64,000 nucleotides of DNA. It comes from Dama dama. Its lineage: Eukaryota; Chordata; Mammalia; Artiodactyla; Cervidae. This document shows, piece by piece, positions 46,101 to 55,100 of this stretch (position 1 is its first letter; each line of letters begins with the position of its first letter). The translations under genes were made by a program, and so were the position numbers. Location of the stretch: contig NC_083704.1 of NCBI RefSeq assembly GCF_033118175.1, positions 47,208,501 to 47,272,500 of the forward strand, read 5' to 3'. Below the pieces are notes generated by a model. The model had not been told where the DNA came from and searched no databases. It was given only the letters and a program-made list of their open reading frames with translations.

Positions 46101-49100
46101 TGCCTGGGCGAGGAACTTACTCTCTAGATGCCACACACGCTTCCTCCACAGAATGGAGCTAATAATAGGATCTACCTTGTAAGATTATTGTGAAGGTTAT
46201 ATGAGTTAATAGATGTAAAACTTAAAGAGCCACATAGAGTATATAAACAAGACTCCCCAGGTGGCTCAGTGGTAAAGAATCCATCCACCTGCAAAGCAGG
46301 AGACAAAGGAGACACGGGTTCGATCCCCGGGTTGGGAAGATGCCCTGAAGAAGGAAGTGGCAACCCACTCCAGTCTTCTTGCCTGGGAAATCCCATGGAC
46401 AGAGGAGCCTGGCAGGCTACAGTCCAATGGTGGCAAAGAGTCAGACATGACTAATCACAGAGTATAAATGCTACAGAGTATAAATCCCACTCCCACCCCA
46501 AACTGGACAGGAGAGAAGCTTGAAACCAACACCTGCACACACTAAGGCTGACTGTGTTCAGAGCACAGTGCCGGGGCGCAGCTCAGCCTTTCCCCAAGGA
46601 GCCCCTCCTCTTCTGGTCCCCCTCCTGCTCCGTAAGGCAGAGGCGGGCACCCTCGGGCAGCTCATCACTTCACTCTTCAACCCAGAGCCCTGAGAATTCA
46701 AGGATGCGGCTTTCAGGTGAGAAAAGGGACACAGGGTGTAAGCGGAAAAGTGAGGGTCTCTAACTTTGTCACGCCGGGTGCAGCCTGAGCACCACGGCAT
46801 CTGACCCAGGAGGGCGGCGGAGCACATCCGCTCCTTAACCACATCCAAACACTGCAAACCCGGCACGGGGTCAGCGGCCCAGGTACAGGTGGCAAAGCAG
46901 TGAACACGGCAGACAATAAACAGCTATTTTCTTGAGAAAAGCGGTGTTGTCCCCCACTGGCCCAGGTCAGCCTCCAACACTCCTGTATTCTTTCTTTCAA
47001 ACCAACCTGGAACTGCCCCAAGCACAATGAGAAACGAAGGGCCAAGTTCCAGGGCCCACCAGCCCCCACCACGCACACCACCGAAAAGGCTTAGCCAGAC
47101 GCAGTGAGCTAGGAGAGAGGCGGCTGCTTGTCAGTCTGCTGGGAAACACACGGCCACAGCAGCCTTCTTCCAGCAGTCTTGCCAAGCTTCCGGGATGATT
47201 TGTGGCAGCAGAAATCAGAGGTTAACGCATCTCTGTGTCTTTGTAGGCGCACCTCCACTATGTCACTGTGAAGATTTTCACAGAAGCTCTGGAGAAACTG
47301 GAAAGCCAGCCAGCGATTCAGCAGGTGCTCAGACGCCTCTGTGACCTCTATGCCCTACATGGCATCCTGACTAACGCGGGCGACTTCCTCCACGACGGCT
47401 TCCTGTCTGGTGCCCAAATAGACATGGCGAGAAAAGCCTACCTGGACCTGCTCCCCCTCATCCGGTGAGTGGCTGCCCTTCACCCTCAACCCTCTGTTCA
47501 TTTCAAACACCAAAACCTTCAGCTCCAAGATTCTTGCTAAATGGGGGTCTGGCAAAAGCAGCAACAGTCCTGGACACACTATGGGTTAAGGAAGGGAAAA
47601 AAAATCACAACTAAAACGTTTCAGAATAAATTATCTAGCTACCTCAAACTCTTTAACATTATCTGACAATGATAGAATCTATATAATATGAATAAAATGA
47701 AGCATACTACATATTAATACTGTGTATCAAGAATAGTATTAATGAGTCTTAGTCTTAGCTAGTACTTAAGGAACACTTATGTTTGCCAGACAGTATGCCA
47801 AAAGCTTCTATATGCATCATCTCATTTAATCCTGATAGCCTTCCAAAGTGGATACTATTAATTTCCCTACTTTATAAAGGGGAGAAAACTGGGACTTAGG
47901 GTCAAAGGCCACACAATCAGCCAGAAGAGGGACAGGGCACAGTCTAGGAGATGTCTGCCTCCAGAGCGCGAGCTCTTAAACTGCATGTTAAAATGAAGGC
48001 TGGGCTACTGTTTATTTCAAATATACCCTTACTTCTGCTGAATGTGCTTAGTTGACTAAGCTCAATTTATTACTCTCTGAGCTTCATGATGACATTTCTA
48101 AAACCCAGTAATTCACTTCCTGGCTTGTGAAACAATTTGTTGTCCAGTCACTCAGTCGTGTCTGACTCTGCGACTGCATGGACTGCAGCATGCTAGGCTT
48201 CGCTGTTCTTCACGATCTCCTGGAGTTTGCTCAACAATAATATAGTTTTTACAGACAGCATAACGCTGTGCAGTTTACCGCCATGACATACTAATGCAAT
48301 ATATTCATCCTGTCACTTTAGAGATAATCAAAATGACCACTTTAAGAAAACCAAAGCCCCAACATGACCAGGATACTGGAAGAAATAGAAATGATTACTA
48401 ATTAGTAACCATTGTCCATAAGATGGAAAAGGAGACAACCTGAGAACATGAGCTTTTCTGAGAAACACGATGCCTGCTGTGTTTGTTGGGAGCCGAGCAG
48501 GGCATGACCGTGTACGACTCTTCCCCTAAAACCTCCAATAGTTCACATCATCATCAAGAATAAGAGAACAAAAGAAAAGGGGACTTCCCTGATGGTCCTG
48601 CAGTTAGAGGACTCCACGCTTCCACTGCAGAAAGCAGCCACAGGTTCAATCCCTCCTGGTCAGGGAAATGAGATCCCGAATTCCGCAAGACACAACCAAA
48701 AAAGATTTGAACTTAAAAAAAAAAAAAAAGAGATATTCATGAAGGAGATTAAAAAAAAAAAAAACTAGACCAACTTCTTTTCATTTCGAACAATATCCAA
48801 CATGTTACATGTGACTCCAAGTTGGTGCTCAGTGAATTAAAACTCAAAAATTATCAAAACTACATCAGATGTAAAATTATGTCCCAGGGATTAAACTTTC
48901 CCTAATAGAGAGAACCCAGTGGTTAAAACCATTAATAGCGTAATTGAGTACTGCACACTTCAAGCCCAAGTGTATCTAACTTTCTGAAACGCTTGGCATT
49001 TAACACACATGAAGATGATAAAGTTCTAGCCCTGACTGCTGGTGATAATGAAACACACAAGATCACCGATAAGCATGGTTTTTTTCTTAAACTTCCAACA

Positions 49101-52100
49101 GCACGCTGAGTGCTTCCCTTGGCCCCAGAGACTTACAATTCAAGACAAGAAAGACAGCACTGACACAAATAGACAATGTACACATGCATCAAACCCATAA
49201 GTTGATTTACTCCCATTATGGTTTCTAAAGTAACCTTCCTACCGCACGCAGCAGGGTAGTTAGGAACCTAAGAGACTCCAGGCTTTTAACATTTCTATGT
49301 CACAACTGCATGCCTTGATTATTCAGTATCACCCTCGGATTTCTGAGACGACAAATGAAGGATGGCACACTATTCTAAGTGACACTAAGAACCAGCTCTC
49401 TGCGTCATGGTAATTAGTGACTAAAACAGTTTTCAGTGGTTTAAAGTCATAAAATCCCAGGGGTGACACTTTTAGGCAAAGACGGCAGACTGAACATATG
49501 CATTTACTTTTGTTCCCTCCTGAAACTCTACTAAAAACATCAGGAAATTAATTTTAAAATGTTAAAAGGCGTAAACCCACAGAGAGAGCGAGCAGGAGAG
49601 GGAAGCATGAAATCGGGAGAGGAGATGGACAGACAGTGACCTGGCAGACCTGATCACCCTGAATCACAAACCAAAAGCAGGGAAAGCGGAGAAGCCATCA
49701 GGGCCACCACAGAACCGCAGCATCTGCAGCAGCAGGTCCCTCTGGCAACGGGGGTGAGGGGGGACCGACAGGGTGGGCTGGATCCCCCATTCCCCTCCTC
49801 CTCTCTGAGCAGGTGTAAGACTTTCCCCGACAGAACCTTGGCAGAAGGCTAAACAGAGGGTCTGCCGACTAGAAGACCTCAGGCTTAGTTGAGGTGAGGG
49901 CCATTGGGCTACCCTACAGAAACCAGGGGCCTGAATACATGTTTACAGGCTAGTGCTGCCAGCCCTCTCCCCCAGCCCTCTTTTCCCACACGTGCATGCG
50001 TGCTAAGTCACTTCAGTCGTGTCCGACTCTCTGTGACCCTGTGGACTGTAGCCCATCAGGTTCCTCTGCCCATGGGATTCTCCAGGCAAGAATACTGGAG
50101 TGGGTTGCCATGCCCGCCTCCAGGGGATCCTCCCGATCCATGGAACAAACCCGCATCTTTCATGTCTCCTGCATTGGCAGGCAGTTCTTTACCTCTAGCA
50201 CCACCTGGCAAGTGGTGGTGGGAACTTTCCCACAAGTTCCCAGCAAACTGGGGGCCAGGTCAGTGTCCTGTAGGAAAACGACATCATGGTCCTTCTCTGG
50301 AGAATCTGACCAGTCCAAAGGAGAGAGAAGTGAAGATACTGACACCGGCAGTCCCCAGCGTCCACCCAGTTCAGCCCACAGGGAATTCCACACTAACAAG
50401 TACACCCAGACTTCTCACCAGCTAGAATGAGAAGTACACCCACTCTTAGCTATGACCAGACACTCAGGGATTGCCAGCACTCGAGGAAAACCCATCATAA
50501 AAGACAGAGACCAAGCAAGAACAAGGCAACTCCAAAGACACAAGAGAATCTTCATGGTGAAAACTTTTTTGAAAGATCAATAACATCCTCAAAGAGTTCA
50601 GAGGACATATGGCAAGCACAAAAGAATGTCATTTTTTAAGAAGTAATATCCAGAGAACAACAACAAAAAGAACTCTGTGAAATTAATGACAGTGAAAATG
50701 AAAAGCTCAGCTGAAGGGCTGGAGGGCAAAGCTGCAGAAATCTCATAGAAAGCAAGCAAGTAAGCAAGACGACACAAAAAAGAGAGAAGATACAAAAATA
50801 GTAAGAGGACTGATCCTAACTGTCCATCTGAAGAACGGGACTAGAAAGAGAAGACAGAAAATACTGAAGGGGGCAAATCATTAATGAAATAATGCAAGAA
50901 AACATTCCTCAAACGAAGCATATGAGTTTCAGGCTGAAAAGGCCTCAGACCAGAGGAGAGGACACAGACAGACACGTATGAACTAGGTCAGACATTTATG
51001 CAGTGGTCACAAACACTAGAAGACGGGACGGCAGGGCGGGGGACCAGGAACACTGCAGGTGGGGAGGGAGGACCGGAGTTTTACAACATCAGAGAGGCCT
51101 CCCAGGGATGGGGATGATCTGAAGAAAGACCTGAAGGTGGGGAGGTAAGAGCAGCCGTGTGGCTGGCTGGGAGAAGTGCACTCCAGGCAAAGGAGAAGCT
51201 GTGAGGGAGAGCCTAACGCACCATCTGAGGGAATCTGAGGCGTGCTTTTAAAGGATCACTCCAGTTGCCATATTAAGAGCCCACTGGGGAGGGCGGATGA
51301 GTGAAAAGCAGACACACCAGTTAGCAGCCCGCCGCAATACGCCCGGTGAGAGATGCTGGCGGACTGGCCCAGGGTGACAGCACTGGAAGTGGTGGGAAGC
51401 GGTCCAAGTTTGGGTTTATTCTGGAGACAGAACAAGATTTACTAACAGATCCGACATGGGAAGTAAGAGACGGAGACGAGTTCAGGTTTGGGGCCAGGAC
51501 TGAGTCGCCATTTACTGTAAATGGGAAAGGCTACAGCAGAACCAGGTTTGGGCAGGGTGGACAGAATGTCTCCAAGATCAGGAGTCTGCTTTGGAATACA
51601 TCAAGTTTGAAGAGCCTGCTAGAAATCATGTAAACCATTAGTAAGCAGGTGAGGCTGGAGAGAGAAATTCGGAAGCCACTGGCATGCGGTTGGTATTTAA
51701 AGCCACGAGAAGGACAGTATCACGAGGGGTGAGCGTATGAAGAGGAGGGGCCCAGGCACTGAGTCTCAGGACCCTTCGAAGACGAGGAGGAGACGACCTC
51801 GACAAAAGTGGAGTGGAGGGAATGAAAAGCTGAATCTAGCTGAGGAGAACAGCCAGACAAGAAGAACGAGAACTGGAAAGCATAAAGAAGCTTGACACTT
51901 TCAAGGAGTTTTGTCACAGAGGGGAGGCAAGGTATAGGTGAGGTGATGGGGAGGGAAACAGTCAAATAGGTGTTTTTATGCAGATGGGAGAGACGGCAGC
52001 CTATGCGTGACTGATGGAAACGATCCAGTACAGAGGGGAATTCTGACGTTGCAGGGGAAATAACAGGAGGACTTCTGGAACACGGCTCTCTACTGGGCAA

Positions 52101-55100
52101 GCGGGGAAGGTATCCAGTAGATAAGGAGGGACTGGCCTGAGCTGGGAACTAGGACAGTGTACCTGTTCACAGAGAGAAAACCCTACATGTTTAAACGCAC
52201 ACTTGGGAACTTGTGGACTCCTCTTACCACTTCTATTTTCACATCAGTGAAACGGGACTCAAAGTCACCTAGGTTAAGAGAGATGGGGAAGTGAGTAACA
52301 GATCTGAGCATCAAAGAGAAGGTGGGAGAGAATCACCTAAGAGAATGAACAAGTAAATGAATTAGAACCACCAAGACTGATTGCCAAATAGCAATTAGGG
52401 CCCACTCAGGTCTTCAGTATAGTCAGTATTGGTTTTTTCAGGCAAATATTGTTACAAAGGTGCACAAGAAAGTTGGTGGAAAATGAGCTGTAACAAGGGA
52501 TGGGGTTTTGCTGAACAAGTATGATAAGCAAGAAAACCTGCTGAATGTATCTTGGAGCGAGTGAATATAATAGACGATGGAATTTCAGATGGATGAAGAA
52601 AGTGGGACCACACAGATAAGGGACTTGAGGCAGCAGGTGCCAGTAGAGTCCAAGAACTATGAACAGCCCTGTAGGAAAACCATGTCATAATAATGAGCAA
52701 AGGCCACCCAGGATTAATGTAAGTGCAGTATCCCATGCACCTCAAATGCCGTGTGAAATCAGGGTTAGGGAAGAGTGTAAACAGTCATGCATTTTATTTC
52801 ATATCCTCTGCTAAAAAAGGAAGAGAAGCATGTAAACAAGCTTTTAAATACTTCATTCCATAGGTTAAAAGAAAATGATTTTGCTGCCTGAAAGGTAAAA
52901 TGAGAATTATAGAAGTTGGAGTGGTACAGGGAGTAAGCTAGAAAGATAAGAAATGGTGAAAAAGAAAACGGCTGGGCTTATGGTGAAATGCAGACACGGA
53001 GGACAAGTCCCGGTGTGTGACCCTGGCAGACAGAGAGAGGCTGCAGAAGATCAGTGGAGGAGAATCAAGGGACTGAGACATCAGGTTCTAGAGGAACTTC
53101 CACGCAGACAGTGAAATCACTAAGAATTATGACAGAAGCGCCAGAAGAGAGATCACTGTGTCAGGAGAGAGGGTGGGAACACGGCCGAGCTGTGAACAGA
53201 GCACATCTGAAGTCATGATGATACACAGAATACACAGTCATAACCAGGTGAGCACTGAATCTTCGTCTGGCCAAAACTAGCCATACTAGGAGACAGAAGA
53301 CCAAGGAGAGGAGGCAGAGGTTGGGGATGGGGAGGGCGTGGTGGTGCAGGCGAGGAGAGGGGTGCTCAAGTAAATCCGCGTCTGCTCTAACAGTCAACAG
53401 ATGCTATCTAGCAACACTGAATCAGCAGCAGTAATACAAACAAGACGCGGAGAGGCATTCAGGTCAGTTCCCCAAACAGCAGCTGAGAGAGTAAAGCCGA
53501 CTGCCTCTAGGGGTTGGGGGGAAGAAACGGAGGTGAGAGGCAGGGATATGCTGATTTTAAGTAACAAGCCTTGAAAAACTATTTGACTCTTTCTACTGTG
53601 CCTGCATAACAGATCAAAAATTAAAAGTTCCAAAAAAAATTAAAACTGAGGTGTTCAAAAAGTGGATAATGATGCAACTTCTAATTAGATGTTGTTATTC
53701 ACCATTCCAGATGAATCGAGCAATCTAATATACTCACAAACTCTTTTTTCCTCTCAGGAAGGATGCTATCTTGTTAACTGATGCTTTTGACTTCACGGAT
53801 CAGTGCTTAAATTCAGCGCTTGGCTGTTATGATGGACACGCCTATGAACGCCTGTTCCAGTGGGCTCAGAGGTCACCCACCAATACTGAGGTAGCTGACT
53901 AGAACACTTCATAAATTACCTAAGAGAGCAAGGAACAAGCAGTGACTATATCTCCATGTTTTCCCATGTCAATCGATGTCCATTAGGTTAGAAATTGCTT
54001 GGCATAGTATGTCTATTTACAATATTTTAAGAATACCAAAAAAAAAAAAAAAAACCACACCCAGGAGCAGGGATGTGGCCTGGCAGCGTCTCTGAGTCTG
54101 AACTGTAATCAACAAAATGCACTGCTCAGATTTTGGTGAAGGGAATTAGGAGGAAGGACCAAGCTCTAAATCACCTCTTGACATACCCAAGGGCATACAC
54201 AGAGAGAAGCAGGCTGGCATTTAAGTAACAGAAATAAGAAGACAAACGACTGCACTGATTTAACCACCTTATTTTCAGCCTTTTAATCCTCAGTGTTGAT
54301 ACAGCAGGTGTTGAGAGGGACAGGAAGCTTGCGGGGGGGGGTGTCTCTCTCAGACCTCACCGCCTGCGAGAGATGCCGCCTTCCTCTTTAAGGAACAACA
54401 TCCCAGGGACAGAGAGGGCTGCCGCACTGCATCAGTATCCCAGGGAAGCCAAGTGAATGACAATTACAAGGGCGACGGTGAAAAGATCCCCAGCTGTCCT
54501 AGGAGAGACCACCAGAACTCATTAACAGAAGAAGGGGGAGGACTCATAAAATCCTAACAGCCTAGGGCCAGGGTCCCAGACTCTCTGCTGTGAGCCTCGA
54601 GAGAAACATTATGAGTATCAATGGGTACATTAACTGGAGGAGAGAAATGGATCCTGCATTTAGAATTTGGGAAACCAACATTTAATAGCTAACTTGATAC
54701 AGATGATCAAAACAAAGGCTCTCTATAGCTACACAACAGGCTGTTTTGAATTCTATACTGCAAATGTGTTATTCAGATGATGAAGCTTACTTTTTTACCT
54801 CTTCTGTCAGATTTCAGAAAAAGTGTCTTAACACCTCATCAAATTGGCACCTCTCAGGCTTCCATTCACACTTAGCGTGGTGTTAGACTTGCTCTTAACA
54901 TTCTGCATCCTGTCATACCTCACAGCTTAATTTAACATGGTTATCTTAAGTTGCACCACAACCAGTTACCCCCAAGACGCTTATCAGATAGAAGGCCAAT
55001 CCGATGCGGTCCTCCCCTGTCTCCAGGAAGGCAACCTTTTAACTCAGCAAGGAGATATCAAGAACTTACCTAAAGACTGTACATTTATTGGTTAGCACAG

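Larger units (their letters stand above)
44158..47246 (+). other. ACOX2 intron 11
   Basis: A 3.1 kb intron. It contains a short (GT)n run at 45464-45481, a MIR near 46050-46230 and a SINE at 46252-46453. Forward open frames reading on from exon 11 (to about 44418) are intron read-through. No further exon recognised. Confidence 0.75.
47465..53757 (+). other. ACOX2 intron 12
   Basis: The largest intron, 6.3 kb. It holds MIR/L2-like text (47740-47960), SINEs (48139-48233, 48580-48732, 49996-50213), an old L1-like fragment (about 50560-50960) and a long ancient repeat (51000-51760). The 51.8-53.7 kb part is A/G-rich and shows no exon. Confidence 0.75.

Noticed and set aside
51346..51633. 95-residue + frame in ACOX2 intron 12
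   Set aside because: Lies within an ancient interspersed repeat and has no similarity to a known protein.
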